DNA of 64,000 bases. Source: AP-15 sp963795485. Lineage in GTDB: Bacteria > Pseudomonadota > Alphaproteobacteria > ATCC43930 > CGMCC-115725. The stretch lies in assembly GCA_963795485.1 (NCBI GenBank), contig CAWCIL010000008.1, positions 1,054,001 to 1,118,000 of the forward strand, given 5' to 3'. Shown in pieces: positions 25,984-36,320 of the stretch. The translations under genes were made by a program, and so were the position numbers. Position 1 is the stretch's first letter; every line of letters starts with the position of its first letter. The notes beneath the pieces were generated by a model. The model searched no databases and had not been told where the DNA came from. It saw only the letters and a program-made list of their open reading frames with translations.

Positions 25984-28071
25984 ATGGCATTGTTGATCGG
26001 CCTTCTTGGACCGCTGGTGATCGAGATCGGCGATCGCCGGCTCGGGAAGGTCCCGAGGAAGGCGCGCGCCCTTCTCGCCTATCTCGCGGCCCAGGGCGGG
26101 CGGCCCATCAGCCGCGAGCGGCTCTCCGACCTGTTGTGGCCCTATCAGGGCTCGGATCAGGCGCGTCACAGCCTGCGCAATTGTCTGCTGGAGCTGCGCA
26201 AGGCATTGGGACCGGGCGCCAAGCGTCACCTGGTCGCCGAATTCGCCAATTGCCGGCTTCAGGACATCGAACTCGACGGCGAGCGTTTCGAGCGGCTCGC
26301 GCGGTCGTCGAACCAAGCCGAGCTGGCGGCCGCGGCCGAACTCTACCGAGGCGAATTCCTGGCCGATTTCGTCATTGATTCCGAGCCGTTTCAGGAATGG
26401 CTCGCTGCCGAACGCGACCGCACGCTCGACCTCATTTGCGGCGTTTTGCAACGCCTGACGGTGCTGCAGGACGAGGCCGGGGAGCACGATGCGGGCATTC
26501 AATCGGCGCGCCGTCTGGCAGCGCTCGATTCGCTGTCGGAGATTGGTCAACGGGCCCTGATCCGCGCCTACGCGCGTGCCGGAAGGCGACCCGAGGCACT
26601 GCGGCAGTACCGCATCTGCACCGATATTCTGAAGCGCGAGCTCGGGGTGGCCCCCGACAGCGAAACTCAGGCGCTCGCAAATGAGATCGCGCGCTCGGGC
26701 GGGGCCGGCGAGCCGGCTGTCAACAGCCTCGTGCCAAATCGGACGGAACCGCCGCCCAGCCGGGTTGACCCGCTACCAGTCTCGCGCGGCATTGCGGGTC
26801 CCGCTTCGACCGCCCCGGAACCGGCGCGGATGCGCTGGCCTTGCCTGTTGCCGAGCATCGCCGTCGCCGTGGCGCCGGTGCGCAATCTGACCGGGGACCC
26901 CAGTCAGCAGTATCTGGTGGAGGCGTTCTCCGAAGACCTCGTGACCGACCTCTTGCGCCACGGCCGGCTGGCGCTCGCGCGGGTGGCGGACGAGCGCGGA
27001 TCGATCGCGATGCCGAGCGCGCCGCCGAGCCGGGCGGGCGATGCGGAAATCGAATATCTGGTCACCGGCAGCGCCCAGCGCAGCGGGGCGCGCACCTTGC
27101 GCGTCAACGTCCAGATGACCGACGCGGCGACCGCGGAGTACCGCTGGGCGGGACGTTACGAGTTCGATCCCGAAGAGCTGGGGTCGGTTCAGACCAGGAT
27201 CACCCGCCAGATCTCCCGCGAGGTCCACGCGCTGCTGCTGCGAGAGGCGAGCCGCCGGGCCCTCGCGACCGCGGGCAACGAGCTCGACATCGACGATTGT
27301 CTCGCACGGGCGGCGAGCGCGCTCAAGGGCAAGATGCGCGCGGAGCTGACAGCCGAGGCGCAACGCTGGTTTCTCGCCGCGCTGGCCCTCGATCCGCAGA
27401 ACCTGGAAGCGCTGATCGGCCTCGCCCGTACCTGCCAACATCTCGTCAGTCAACCCTGGTGGGGCGATTCGAGCTCGGCCGCGGTGGCGTTCGATCTGGG
27501 GCGGGAGGCGATCGCCAATGCGTTGGCGCTGGCGCCCGATCACGCTTTTGCAAACTGCGTCAAAGGAATGCTGTGCTCGGCCGGCGGCCAGCTGGAGGAA
27601 GCGGCCGAGGCTTTCGAGCGCGCACTGGCGACCGACCCGCGGCTCGGCGTGGCACATGGTTTCGGCGGATACAACGCGGCCTTTCTCGGCCATGCCGAGG
27701 AAACCCTGCCGGCGGTCGAGCGGGCGATGCGCCTCGATCAGACGGACCGCCGCCACAGCATCTTCTTTTTCTTCGGCGGATTTTCCGAACTGCTGCTCGG
27801 CCGGACGGAAGTGTCGATCGCACTCCTGCAAAAATCCTTGGAGCGCAACCCGAGCTATGGCGGCGCCCAGCTGTTTTTGATGGCATCGCTGTCGCTGATT
27901 GGGCGGCGGGGCGAAGCGGCGCGGGTGGTGGCCGCGTTCCGCGAGCATTATCCGGATTCGCGTGCGACCGCCTTTGAGCAGCTATGGTTGTCGCGCTCGG
28001 CTTGCCCCGCCTATCGCGCCCAGATCGATCCGGTGTTCGAGAAAATTCGCAGCCTCGGCGTCGGCGGTTGA
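25984..28071 (+). CDS. SARP/BTAD-type transcriptional regulator with TPR domain
   Basis: 695 residues from ATG 25984; a GTG at 25978 is also in frame. Residues 1-95 form a winged-helix DNA-binding domain (LLGPLVIEIGDRRLGKVPRK, SDLLWP). Residues 100-240 are a bacterial transcriptional activation domain (YRGEFLADF, ALIRAYARAGRRPEALRQYR). The middle (APVRNLTGDPSQQYLVEAFS) resembles the periplasmic-type nucleotide/adenylate-linked domain found with CadC-like regulators. The C-terminal 270 residues are TPR repeats (EAAEAFERALATDP). Such regulators sense small signals and activate nearby operons; the target here is unknown. Confidence 0.8.
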   Translation: MALLIGLLGPLVIEIGDRRLGKVPRKARALLAYLAAQGGRPISRERLSDLLWPYQGSDQARHSLRNCLLELRKALGPGAKRHLVAEFANCRLQDIELDGERFERLARSSNQAELAAAAELYRGEFLADFVIDSEPFQEWLAAERDRTLDLICGVLQRLTVLQDEAGEHDAGIQSARRLAALDSLSEIGQRALIRAYARAGRRPEALRQYRICTDILKRELGVAPDSETQALANEIARSGGAGEPAVNSLVPNRTEPPPSRVDPLPVSRGIAGPASTAPEPARMRWPCLLPSIAVAVAPVRNLTGDPSQQYLVEAFSEDLVTDLLRHGRLALARVADERGSIAMPSAPPSRAGDAEIEYLVTGSAQRSGARTLRVNVQMTDAATAEYRWAGRYEFDPEELGSVQTRITRQISREVHALLLREASRRALATAGNELDIDDCLARAASALKGKMRAELTAEAQRWFLAALALDPQNLEALIGLARTCQHLVSQPWWGDSSSAAVAFDLGREAIANALALAPDHAFANCVKGMLCSAGGQLEEAAEAFERALATDPRLGVAHGFGGYNAAFLGHAEETLPAVERAMRLDQTDRRHSIFFFFGGFSELLLGRTEVSIALLQKSLERNPSYGGAQLFLMASLSLIGRRGEAARVVAAFREHYPDSRATAFEQLWLSRSACPAYRAQIDPVFEKIRSLGVGG

Positions 28072-28140
28072 GCGCCGTTGCAGCCTCCGGACCGGTGCGA
28101 CCTCGCCGCACCCGCGACGCCGAAATCTGCCGCACCTGCT

Positions 28141-29834
28141 TCAGGGCCGGCCGGCGGGCGCCCACGGCTCGGGCGCGCGCGGCTCGAGATCGGTCACGAC
28201 GTCGATCACCACCGGCTCGCCGGCGCCAATCGCCTCGGCTAGAGCGGGTGCCACCTCGCCCGGCCGCTCGACCCGGATCCCGCGCACGCCAAAGCTGCGC
28301 GCGACAGCGGTGAAGTCGGTCGGTCCGAAGCGGACGAGCGCCTCGCCGCGGCCCGGCCGGTTGCCGGCGATCCGACGCACCCCAGTGAGGTTCTGGCCAA
28401 AGCCCGAATTGTTGTTGACGACGACGATCGCGGCGATGCCGCAACGGCGCGCGGTTTCGAGCTCGGCAAGGTGGTAGTAGAACCCGCCATCTCCGGTGAA
28501 GCACAGGACGGCACGGTCGGGTGCGGCGCATTTGGCGCCGAGCGAGGCCGGAAACGACCAGCCGAGCGACCCGGCCGCGCGCAGATAGGTCTGAGCGGCG
28601 CCGTTGAAGTCGATCATCGTCCCGCTCCAGATGCCCGAATACCCGGTGTCCGCCACCAGGATGCCGTCGGGAGGTAGGGCCTTGGTGATCTCCGCGCACA
28701 GCCGCTCGACCCGGATCGGCGCCTTGTCGTCATTGACGAGCGGCATCATCGTCGCCCGCCAATCGGCGACGATCCGCGCCGCCTCCTCTGCAAAGCCGCG
28801 GTCGCGTGTCGGGCGGCCGACGATTTGAGCGAGACGCGCCAGCGTCGATTTTGGGTCGCCGACCACCCCGATCGTGTTGGGATAGCTGCGCCCGATCTCG
28901 ATCGGGTCGGCGTCGATCTGCACGATCTTGGTGTCGGGCGACGGCACGGTCCAGTTCAGGGTGACCTGGTCGCCGGTATCGCAGCCGACATAGAGCACGA
29001 GCTCGGCGGAGTGGACGATCCGGTTGGCCGGTGGTGCGGAATAGCTGCCAGGGACGCCGGCTGACAGAGGATGGCGGGTCGGGATGATGCCTCGGGCGCC
29101 GAGCGAGGTCGCGACCGGCGCCGCCAATGCCTCGGCCAACGCCAGCACCTCCGGCCCGGCCTGCGAGGCGGCGGCGCCGTCGCCGGCGACGATCGCCACG
29201 CGCCCGGCAGTGGTCAATGCCGCGGCGGCGCGCTCGATATCGCGCTCGTCAGCGACCGGACGATGCACCGGAATCCGGCGCGCCTCGGGGTCGATGACCG
29301 TCGGCTCGGCGGTCTGGCCGAGCTCGATGACGTCACCCTGCAGCCCCGAAAAATCGAGATGCGTCGGCCGCGGCGCGTCAGCCAAGGCGGCGCGCCAGGC
29401 GTGGCGTAAGAGGCGCGGCAATTCGGCGGTCGAATTCGACCGGAGCGGAAAACTTGGTCACCGCCGCGAACAGCGGGGCGTGGGCGATCTCCTGGTAGGC
29501 GTTGCGGTGCTGGAACGAGGGCTCCTTGCGCCCGGTCAACGCCACCACTGGGCTATGCCCGAGGTAAGCGTCCTGCAGGCCAGAGGCGAGGTTGGCCGCA
29601 CCCACCGACTGCGCCATGCACACGCCCGGCCGAAGCGCGATGCGGGCATAGCCGTCGGCCATATAGGCCGCGGCCTTTTCCGAGTGGGCGAGAATCCGCG
29701 TCACCCCGAGATCCTCGAATTCCATCAGGGTGCGGCGCATGCATCGATTCGACAAAGAAGACGTGGGTCATCCCGGTCCCGGCCAAGGCCCGCGCCAGCC
29801 ATTGCGCGCCGTTCATCGTCCGCTGCTCGCTCAA
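28141..29834 (-). pseudogene. Thiamine-diphosphate enzyme (acetolactate-synthase-like), two frameshifts
   Basis: Three adjoining frames make one protein of about 560 residues, normal for the family. The first (NGAQWLARALAGTGMTHVFF) runs to about 29750. The second (TLMEFEDLGVTRILAHSEKAAAYMADGYAR, in blocks; the catalytic Glu is in HSEKAA) runs to about 29430. The third runs to the stop and contains the ThDP/Mg motif GDGGFYYHLAELE with VVVNNNSGFGQN. Each junction needs one extra base removed. The family includes acetolactate synthases, benzoylformate and oxalyl-CoA decarboxylases; the exact reaction is not clear. The adjacent SDR suggests a catabolic unit. Confidence 0.75.
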
Positions 29835-29882
29835 TTCCGCTTTCCTCCCGTTGCGACCGCGAGCCTCCGCCCGCCCTTGTCC

Positions 29883-30644
29883 TCAAAGCGTCAGCCCGCC
29901 ATCGACGATGACCGTCTGCCCGGTGATCATCGCCGCCCCGGCGCACAGAAAAAAGATCGTCTCGGCGATGTCCTCGGGCCGGCACGCGCGTTTCAGCGGC
30001 GTGCGCTCGATCGAGGCCGCTTTGCGGTCGCTGGGCCAATCCTTGTTCCACGGGCTGTCGACAAAACCCGGCGCCACCGCGTTGACGCGGATTTCGGGGG
30101 CGAGAGTGCGCGCCAGGCTGCGGGTCAGATTGATCAGCCCCGCTTTGCTGGTGGCATAGGGGATGCTGCTGCCGCTGCCCATGACCCCGGCGATCGAAGC
30201 GGTGTTGCAGATTGCACCCCGTGCCGCCTTCAACGCCGGCACCGCGGCATGCGCGCAGCGAAACGGGCCGATCAGATTTGTCGTCAAGATCGTCGACCAG
30301 AACTCCTCCGAGAGCGCGTCGAGATCGGAAAACGGGATCGGCGTCGGCGTCGCCGGGGTCCCGGCGTTGTTGACCAGAAAGTCGAGCCGGCCGAGCGCGT
30401 CTATCGCGCTCGTGACCATCCGCTCGGCCTGGCCCGGCTGCGCCACGTCGCCGGGTGCGGCGACGACCCGGCGGCCCTGTGCCCTGAGCCGCTCGACCGC
30501 CTGCGGCCCGCGCGGGTCGTCGGGCAGATGGTTCAGGGCCACCGCGGCGCCGCAGCGCGAGAAGATCTCCGCGGCGGCGAGCCCGATGCCCGAGCCGGCA
30601 CCCGTCACTAGAACCGCCTTGCCCGCGAGATCTGCACCGATCAT
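29883..30644 (-). CDS. SDR-family NAD(P)-dependent oxidoreductase
   Basis: 253 residues from ATG 30644, preceded by GAGAGGGGGGA. The nucleotide-binding motif VTGAGSGIG is near residue 12, followed by NNAG, the catalytic Ser in NTASIAG and YATSK. The C-terminal GQTVIVDGG is typical of classical SDRs. It oxidises or reduces an alcohol/ketone; the substrate is unknown. It lies 48 bases upstream of the ThDP-enzyme start on the same strand, probably in one operon. Confidence 0.88.
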   Translation of the reverse strand: MIGADLAGKAVLVTGAGSGIGLAAAEIFSRCGAAVALNHLPDDPRGPQAVERLRAQGRRVVAAPGDVAQPGQAERMVTSAIDALGRLDFLVNNAGTPATPTPIPFSDLDALSEEFWSTILTTNLIGPFRCAHAAVPALKAARGAICNTASIAGVMGSGSSIPYATSKAGLINLTRSLARTLAPEIRVNAVAPGFVDSPWNKDWPSDRKAASIERTPLKRACRPEDIAETIFFLCAGAAMITGQTVIVDGGLTL

Positions 30645-30744
30645 AGCGCTCCCCCCTCTCAGCCCAATTCGGCGGCCGCCGTGCAGCATGCCCCCGCCGC
30701 CCGCGCTGTCAAGCGGCCGACGCTCGGCGTCGGCCGCCCCGCGT

Positions 30745-31569
30745 TCAGAGGAGATCACGGGCGCGTTCGAGCTCCTCGAACTCGCCATATTGCGAGACCA
30801 GCAGAACCTCGTCGAAGCCCAGCTGCTCCATCCGCTTCAACCGCCGGCGCGCCTCATCCGGGGGGCAGACCAGCGCGACGTCGGTGGCTGCGGCGAGCTC
30901 CGCGGATTGGGGCCGGTTGGCGAGATCGACGGCGACGTTGGCCAGCACGGCATTGGTGCCGCCCGCGTCGCGATAGATGCGCATGCCGGCTTCGAGATCG
31001 TCCCAACTGCTGTACCGGCCCGACGGGGTCCAGCCCTGGCATTCTTTCGCGGCATAGGTGATCCAGCGCGGGCTGCGCCAGGCGCCCATCAGGATCGGCG
31101 GCCCGCCTTCGCATCCGGGCCACAGCGACAATGTTCCGCCATTGACCGGCTCGCCGCGCCACACACGGTGCATGGTCTCGAGCGCTACTCTCATCGCGCG
31201 GAAACGATGGTCGTAATCGAGGCCGAGCAATTCGAAATCGGCCCGCGTCGAGCCGCTGCCGACGCCCAGGCGCAGCCGCCCGCCCGACAATGCCTGAACC
31301 GACTGCACCCGATGAGCCAGCTCGATCGGGTGCCGCAACGACAACTGCAGAACCCCGATGCCGAGCTCGACACGCTGGGTCACGGCAGCCAGCACCGCCA
31401 GCTCCACCAGCGGATCGAGGGTCGGCCGCCCGCGGCCCATCGAATCCCCGACCCAGATCCCCGGAAACCCGGCAGCTTCGATGCGGCGGGCATAATCCGC
31501 CGTGTCGCTCAACAGTCGGTCGGGCGACGCCGCTGCGGCGCCGAACCGGATCATTGTGCTGATTTTCAC
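30745..31569 (-). CDS. LLM-class flavin-dependent oxidoreductase
   Basis: 274 residues from GTG 31569, which has AGGGGAA upstream; the longer frame to 31656 lacks family similarity. Blocks include FPGIWVGDS, VELGIGVLQLSLRHPIELAHR, GGRLRLGVGSGS and the C-terminal FDEVLLVSQYGEFEELE. It is a flavin-linked monooxygenase or dehydrogenase with a TIM-barrel fold. It is upstream of, and on the same strand as, the SDR and ThDP genes, so the three may form a small degradation operon. Confidence 0.83.
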   Translation of the reverse strand: MKISTMIRFGAAAASPDRLLSDTADYARRIEAAGFPGIWVGDSMGRGRPTLDPLVELAVLAAVTQRVELGIGVLQLSLRHPIELAHRVQSVQALSGGRLRLGVGSGSTRADFELLGLDYDHRFRAMRVALETMHRVWRGEPVNGGTLSLWPGCEGGPPILMGAWRSPRWITYAAKECQGWTPSGRYSSWDDLEAGMRIYRDAGGTNAVLANVAVDLANRPQSAELAAATDVALVCPPDEARRRLKRMEQLGFDEVLLVSQYGEFEELERARDLL

Positions 31570-31713
31570 GAAATTCCCCTGTCTCTTGCCGAGTGTTGGC
31601 CCAGCATGCAGCATCTGCGCCGCCGGCGCCAACTGCCGAACCGTCGAAGCGGGCATGCAACAGGCGATTTATGGTATCGTGGTGCTGCTCCAGTTCGCCA
31701 TGGGAGGGTTGAC

Positions 31714-32301
31714 ATGGATACGATCGAGAACGTCGCCGGATCGCGGATCAAGGGCTTGCTGGCGCGGCTGCCGTCGCGGCTGCATCACAACGCCTTTGTG
31801 GTCAAGGACCACGAGGTCAACCGCAGGTTTTTCGAGGATCTGCTCGGCATTCCGCTGGCGGCGACCTGGTGCGAGCGGAATTTCAGCGCCGAGCTGCAGC
31901 GCGAGGTCGAGTTCTGCCATACCTTTTTCGCCATGGGAGACGGCGGCGCGCTCGCTTTTTTCCAATTCGCCGACCCCGAGCTGTACGCGATGACCCAGGC
32001 CGAAAAACCGGCAAAGGTCGGGCGCTACGACCACATCGCCTTCAAGGCCGAGCCTGAGACCTATGACGAGCTGAAGCGTCGGCTCGAAGCCGCCGGCGAA
32101 AAATACCGCGAGACCAATCACGGCTATTGCAAATCGATCTACGTCGCCTCGCCCGACGGGCTGATCGTCGAGTTCACCCAGGACCCCGAGGACGTTGCCG
32201 AGATCGACGCGATCCGCCGCGCCGACGCCCACAGCGAGCTCGCCCGCTGGCTTTCGGGCGACCGCCATACCAACAACGATTTGCGCGGACGCCATATCTG
32301 A
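31714..32301 (+). CDS. VOC-family protein (glyoxalase/extradiol dioxygenase-like)
   Basis: 195 residues with paired beta-alpha-beta-beta-beta modules. Candidate metal ligands are His25 in LHHNAFVVKD, His in YDHIAFKAE and Glu in GLIVEFTQDP, the spacing expected for a two-module VOC metalloprotein. It may be a dioxygenase, isomerase or lyase. It is divergent from the LLM gene, with 144 bases between. GGGAGGG lies just upstream of the start. Confidence 0.8.
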   Translation: MDTIENVAGSRIKGLLARLPSRLHHNAFVVKDHEVNRRFFEDLLGIPLAATWCERNFSAELQREVEFCHTFFAMGDGGALAFFQFADPELYAMTQAEKPAKVGRYDHIAFKAEPETYDELKRRLEAAGEKYRETNHGYCKSIYVASPDGLIVEFTQDPEDVAEIDAIRRADAHSELARWLSGDRHTNNDLRGRHI

Positions 32302-32762
32302 GCGGCGTACCGCCACTCGAGGGGAGAGCCGTCGCCAACCAGCTCTCCTCCTGTTTCTGCAGACAAAGTACAAGCAGGAGGCCCCGCCACTGCGGCCGAG
32401 GGCCGAGGGAGTGAGGTGCGCCGGCCGTGCCGCGGTGTTTCCGCCCAATAATGATATCGGCATCTCTGTCGTCCACAACAGCTACCCGGTCGGGCCGCGG
32501 AATTGCCGACACGGATTCGCAAAACGCCACTTAATTTCCGCGTCTCCTGTTCCGCGTGTTTTATCAGGTCGAGACCAGGTCTTCTTAACCCCTTCAGTCG
32601 CGATGCCGTGCGGGCGCCACTACGGATTTAACGATGCTACACCCCAACTATGGCGATTGCGTGGCTGGCGGGTAGTGTCTCGGTTAGACTGAGACGCTAC
32701 CGCGGAATTGGGTCCGTTGCCCTGCGGTGGTAAGATCGGGCTCGATGGGATCGTCGATCGCC
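32302..32762. other. Gene-free stretch with a stem-loop
   Basis: No coding sequence seen. Near its end, 32671-32681 pairs with 32691-32701 (GGTAGTGTCTC / GAGACGCTACC, one G:T), with a 9-base loop, 62 bases before the CapA-like start. There is no T-run, so a terminator is doubtful; it may shape the leader of the next gene. Confidence 0.45.
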
Positions 32763-33793
32763 ATGCGGCTGAGCGTGCTGGGGCAAGCGCTGATCCAGCA
32801 CGACCTACGGGCCCGGCCGTGGCCGGATTTCGCGGTGCTGGCCGATTTGCTGGCGCGGGCGGATCTGTGCTTGACCGATCTGGAGACGGCGATCGGCAGC
32901 GCGCTGGCAGAGAGGCCGACGCGCGAGGGGGTATTTCTGCACGCTGCCGATCCGGTTGTGCTCGATTGCCTGAAGGAGCTTTCGGTGTCGCTGCTGGCGA
33001 CCGCGAACAACCATGTCTGGGACCTCGGCACCGGCGGGATTGTCGGCATGCTCGCCGAACTCGATGCGCGCGGGTTTGCCCATGCCGGCAGCGGCGGCGA
33101 TCTGGCGGCGGCGGCGGCTCCGGCGTTGCGGCGGACGGCGAACGGCACGGTTGCGCTGGTCGCTGCGGCGAGCGGCGCCATTCGCGACGGCGCCGCCGCG
33201 ACTGCGACGCGGGCCGGGGTCAACGAATTGCGGCTAGCCGCCGAGGGTGTTCTCGACGCGGTCGATGTGGCGCGCATTCTCGGCGCCGATAGCCAAGGCC
33301 GCAGAGCGCGCGGATGTCGTGCTCGTTTGTCACCACAACCACATCCTCGAAGAGGGCGGCCGGCGGACGCCGAACTGGCTGCGTGATTTCGCGCGGCGCT
33401 GCGTCGATGAGGGCGCGTCGCTCTATGTCGGCCACGGGGCGCCGCGGCTGCACGGGATCGAGTTCTACCGCGGCCGGCCGATTTTTTACGACCTCGGCAA
33501 TTTCATCTTTCAGACCGCGACCGCGGACCGGCACTACGACGATGCAGGTGTGGCAGAGCCTCGTCGCCGAATGCCGCTTTGTCGGCGGCCGGTTCTGCGA
33601 CATGCGTTTGACGCCGCTGCAGCTCAACGCCAGCGGAGTCGGCGGGCCGGGCGAGCTGGCGACGCGCGGCCGCCCTTCGGTCGCCCGCGGCGGCGACGCT
33701 GACGCGATCCTCGACCGCCTCGCCCGATTGTCGCGGCCGTTCGGCACCGTGCTCGAACGCGTGGACGGGACCGCGACGATCGGCGCCGGGTGA
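32763..33793 (+). pseudogene. CapA-family (poly-gamma-glutamate capsule type) protein, two frameshifts
   Basis: About 340 residues spread over three frames. The first has LCLTDLETAIGSALAERP and VSLLATANNHVWDLG, the metal-binding blocks of the CapA metallophosphatase-like fold. The second begins near 33285 with IAKAAERADVVLVCHHNH and contains YVGHGAPRLHGIEFY and FYDLGNFIFQ. The third begins near 33540 with MQVWQSLVAECRF. Both junctions read as one extra base. Family members are linked to polyglutamate or cell-wall amide metabolism. ATG 32763 fits the family N-terminus. Confidence 0.75.
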
Positions 33794-33803
33794 CGAGCCT
33801 GCG

Positions 33804-34946
33804 TCAGCCGAGGGTGCCGGCGGCTTTGAGCGCGGCGATCTCAGCCAGGTCGAGCCAGGGGGCGAGGGCGGCCTCGGCCTGCTCGAGATCGCTCGCCTGC
33901 GGCGGGAGCGGTCGTTCGGGTCGGGTCCGCGAGAAGCGCGGCGCCGGGGCCGGCTGGACGATGCCGTCGATCTCGACATAGGTGCCGCGGGCGATGTGGT
34001 GCGGGTGGCGCGGCGCTTCGTCGGTGGTCAAGACCGGAGCGAAGCACGCGTCGGTGCCTTCGAGGATCGCGCCCCATTCGTCGCGGGTCCGGGTCTTGAA
34101 CAGGGCGGCGAGCCGGGCCTGGGCCGCGGGCCAGCCGTCATGGTCCATCTGCGGCGGCATCGACGCCGGGTCGATGTCGAGCCGGCGCAGCAGCTCGGCG
34201 TAGAACTTGCCCTCGATCGGGGCGGCCGAGATCCAGCCGCCATCGGCGCATTCATAGGCATTGTAGAAATGCGCGCCGCCATCGAGATGGTTGCTGCCTC
34301 GCTCGTGGGTCGCGAGCCCGGCCGCGACGGCACCATGGAACGCGGTCATCAACGATGCGGCGCCGTCGACCATCGCGGTGTCGACGATCTGCCCGCGGCC
34401 CGACTGCCGGGCTTCGAGGATGCCGCAGACCAGGCCAAAGGCGAGGTAGAGGGCGCCGCCGGCGTAATCGGCGATCAGGTTCAAGGGCTGGGTCGGCGGC
34501 TGGCCGCGGCGGCCGAACGCGTGCAGCGCGCCGGCGAGGGCGATGTAGTTGATGTCGTGCCCGGCCGCCTGCGCCAGCGGCCCTTCCTGGCCCCAGCCGG
34601 TGACCCGGCCGTAGACGAGGCGCGGATTGCGCGCCAGGCAGTCGTCGGGGCCGAGGCCGAGCCGCTCGGTGACGCCGGGGCGGAACCCCTCGATCAGCGC
34701 GTCGGCCTGATCGATCAGGCGCTGCGCCAGCGCCCTGCCGTCCGGCGATTTGAGGTTGACGACCACCGACCGGCGGCCGCGCAGCAACAGATCATAGCGC
34801 CGCGGACGCTCGATGCCGAGATCGCTAGGCCCCGGCCGTTCGATGCGCAGGACGATGGCGCCCATATCGGCCAGCAGCATCGCGCACATCGGCCCCGGCC
34901 CGATCCCGGCCAGCTCGACGACCCTGATCCCGGCAAGCGGTCCCAC
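33804..34946 (-). CDS. CaiB/BaiF CoA-transferase family: alpha-methylacyl-CoA racemase type
   Basis: 380 residues. It keeps the residues used by mycobacterial methylacyl-CoA racemase: His130 in GHDINYIAL and Asp160 in NLIADYAGG, plus the N-terminal LAGIRVVELAGIGPGP. The expected reaction is epimerisation at C2 of branched acyl-CoA esters, before beta-oxidation. A CoA-transferase role cannot be excluded, but the His/Asp pair favours racemase. It converges with the CapA-like gene, 10 bases apart. Confidence 0.85.
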   Translation of the reverse strand: MGPLAGIRVVELAGIGPGPMCAMLLADMGAIVLRIERPGPSDLGIERPRRYDLLLRGRRSVVVNLKSPDGRALAQRLIDQADALIEGFRPGVTERLGLGPDDCLARNPRLVYGRVTGWGQEGPLAQAAGHDINYIALAGALHAFGRRGQPPTQPLNLIADYAGGALYLAFGLVCGILEARQSGRGQIVDTAMVDGAASLMTAFHGAVAAGLATHERGSNHLDGGAHFYNAYECADGGWISAAPIEGKFYAELLRRLDIDPASMPPQMDHDGWPAAQARLAALFKTRTRDEWGAILEGTDACFAPVLTTDEAPRHPHHIARGTYVEIDGIVQPAPAPRFSRTRPERPLPPQASDLEQAEAALAPWLDLAEIAALKAAGTLG

Positions 34947-35026
34947 GCGGCATCTCCCTCGACGTTCGTCCCGAGGCTGCGAGCGTTGCGACTTGCGCCG
35001 GCATCATCGAGCGGGACCGGAGCCGG

Positions 35027-35263
35027 TCAGTGCTCTTGCTCCTCCAGCCGGCGCACCCGTTCGTCGAGCCCGCGCAGGCGATCGACGATCCGCGCATTCT
35101 GGGAGACCATGGCCGTCATTTGCTCGAGTACCCTGATCAGCGTCTCCTCGTGGCGCAGCACGATCGCGGTCAGCACTCTGATGTCGTCGCGCATCGACAC
35201 CAGCTCGTCGAGGATGCGCCGCTGCTGGTCGGCGAGAAATTCCAGGGTGATGGTCTCAGCCAT
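35027..35263 (-). CDS. Small coiled-coil protein, unknown
   Basis: 78 residues, all helical and charged, with heptad-like hydrophobics. It contains MRDDIRVLTAIVLRHEETL, which resembles MKDDVTVLTAIAQRLDHTM in the 118-residue protein at 53368-53724, so the two are probably paralogues. It is 16 bases downstream of nothing on its own strand; gap begins 17 bases after its start on the genome map, being the next gene upstream in transcription terms. No function proposed. Confidence 0.55.
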   Translation of the reverse strand: MAETITLEFLADQQRRILDELVSMRDDIRVLTAIVLRHEETLIRVLEQMTAMVSQNARIVDRLRGLDERVRRLEEQEH

Positions 35264-35279
35264 TCGTGTTTATACCAAA

Positions 35280-36290
35280 TTAGGCGAGCCCGCCGAAATA
35301 GGCAGCGACCTCGACCATCCGGTTCGAGAAGCCCCACTCGTTGTCGTACCAGGAGAGGACGCGCACAAAGGTCCCGTCGAGCACCTGGGTCTGGGTCAGG
35401 TCGAAGGTCGAGCTGTGCGGGTCGTGGTTGAAGTCGACCGAGACGGTGGGGGCCTTGTTGAGGCCGATGATGCCCTTCAACCGGTTCGACTTCGCCGCGT
35501 CCTCCATCAGCGCGTTGACCTCGTCGGCCGAGGTTTCGCGCGCCGCATCGAACTTGAAGTCGATCAGCGACACGTTGGCGGTCGGGACCCGGATCGCGGT
35601 GCCGTCGAGCTTGCCCTTCAAGGCCGGCAACACCAGGCCGACCGCCTTCGCCGCCCCGGTCGAGGTCGGGATCAGCGACAAGTTCGCGGCGCGCGCCCGG
35701 CGCAGATCGGAATGCAGCGTGTCCTGCAGGCTCTGGTCGCCGGTATAGGAATGGATCGTCGTCATATAGCCGCGCTCGATGCCGATCCCCTGATGCAGCA
35801 CATAGGCAACCGGGGCGAGGCAATTGGTCGTGCACGACGCGTTCGAGATGATTTGGTGCTCGGGCCTCAGATCGTCGTGGTTGACGCCCATCACCACGGT
35901 CATGTCGGCGCCGTCGGCCGGGGCCGAGATGATGACCCGCTTGGCGCCGGCTTCGAGGTGCTTCGCCGCAGCCTCGCGCCTGGTGAAGATGCCGGTGCAT
36001 TCGAGCGCCACATCGACGCCGAGCTCGCGCCACGGCAATTTCGCCGGGTCGCGTTCGGCGGTGACGCGGATCTTGCCGCGGCCCAGATCCATCCAATTGT
36101 CGCCGCTCGTGACCTCGCCCGGAAAGCGGCCGTGCACGCTGTCGTAGCGCAACAAATGCGCGTTGGTCTCGACCGGCCCAAGATCGTTGACCCCGACGAC
36201 CTGGATTTCGGTGTGCTTGTGCTCGTAGGCCGCGCGCAGCACCAGTCGGCCGATGCGGCCGAAACCGTTGATCCCAACCCGTACCGTCAT
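35280..36290 (-). CDS. gap: Glyceraldehyde-3-phosphate dehydrogenase, type I
   Basis: 336 residues. The NAD-binding N-terminus is GINGFGRIGR; the catalytic cysteine is Cys153 in SNASCTTNCLAP, with its partner histidine in TIHSYTGDQ. It interconverts glyceraldehyde-3-phosphate and 1,3-bisphosphoglycerate in glycolysis and the Calvin/gluconeogenic direction. It follows tkt by 30 bases on the same strand, a common arrangement in alphaproteobacteria. Frame intact, length normal. Confidence 0.96.
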   Translation of the reverse strand: MTVRVGINGFGRIGRLVLRAAYEHKHTEIQVVGVNDLGPVETNAHLLRYDSVHGRFPGEVTSGDNWMDLGRGKIRVTAERDPAKLPWRELGVDVALECTGIFTRREAAAKHLEAGAKRVIISAPADGADMTVVMGVNHDDLRPEHQIISNASCTTNCLAPVAYVLHQGIGIERGYMTTIHSYTGDQSLQDTLHSDLRRARAANLSLIPTSTGAAKAVGLVLPALKGKLDGTAIRVPTANVSLIDFKFDAARETSADEVNALMEDAAKSNRLKGIIGLNKAPTVSVDFNHDPHSSTFDLTQTQVLDGTFVRVLSWYDNEWGFSNRMVEVAAYFGGLA

Positions 36291-36320
36291 GGCTCGCTCC
36301 TCCCGCAGGCTTTCGCCAAT

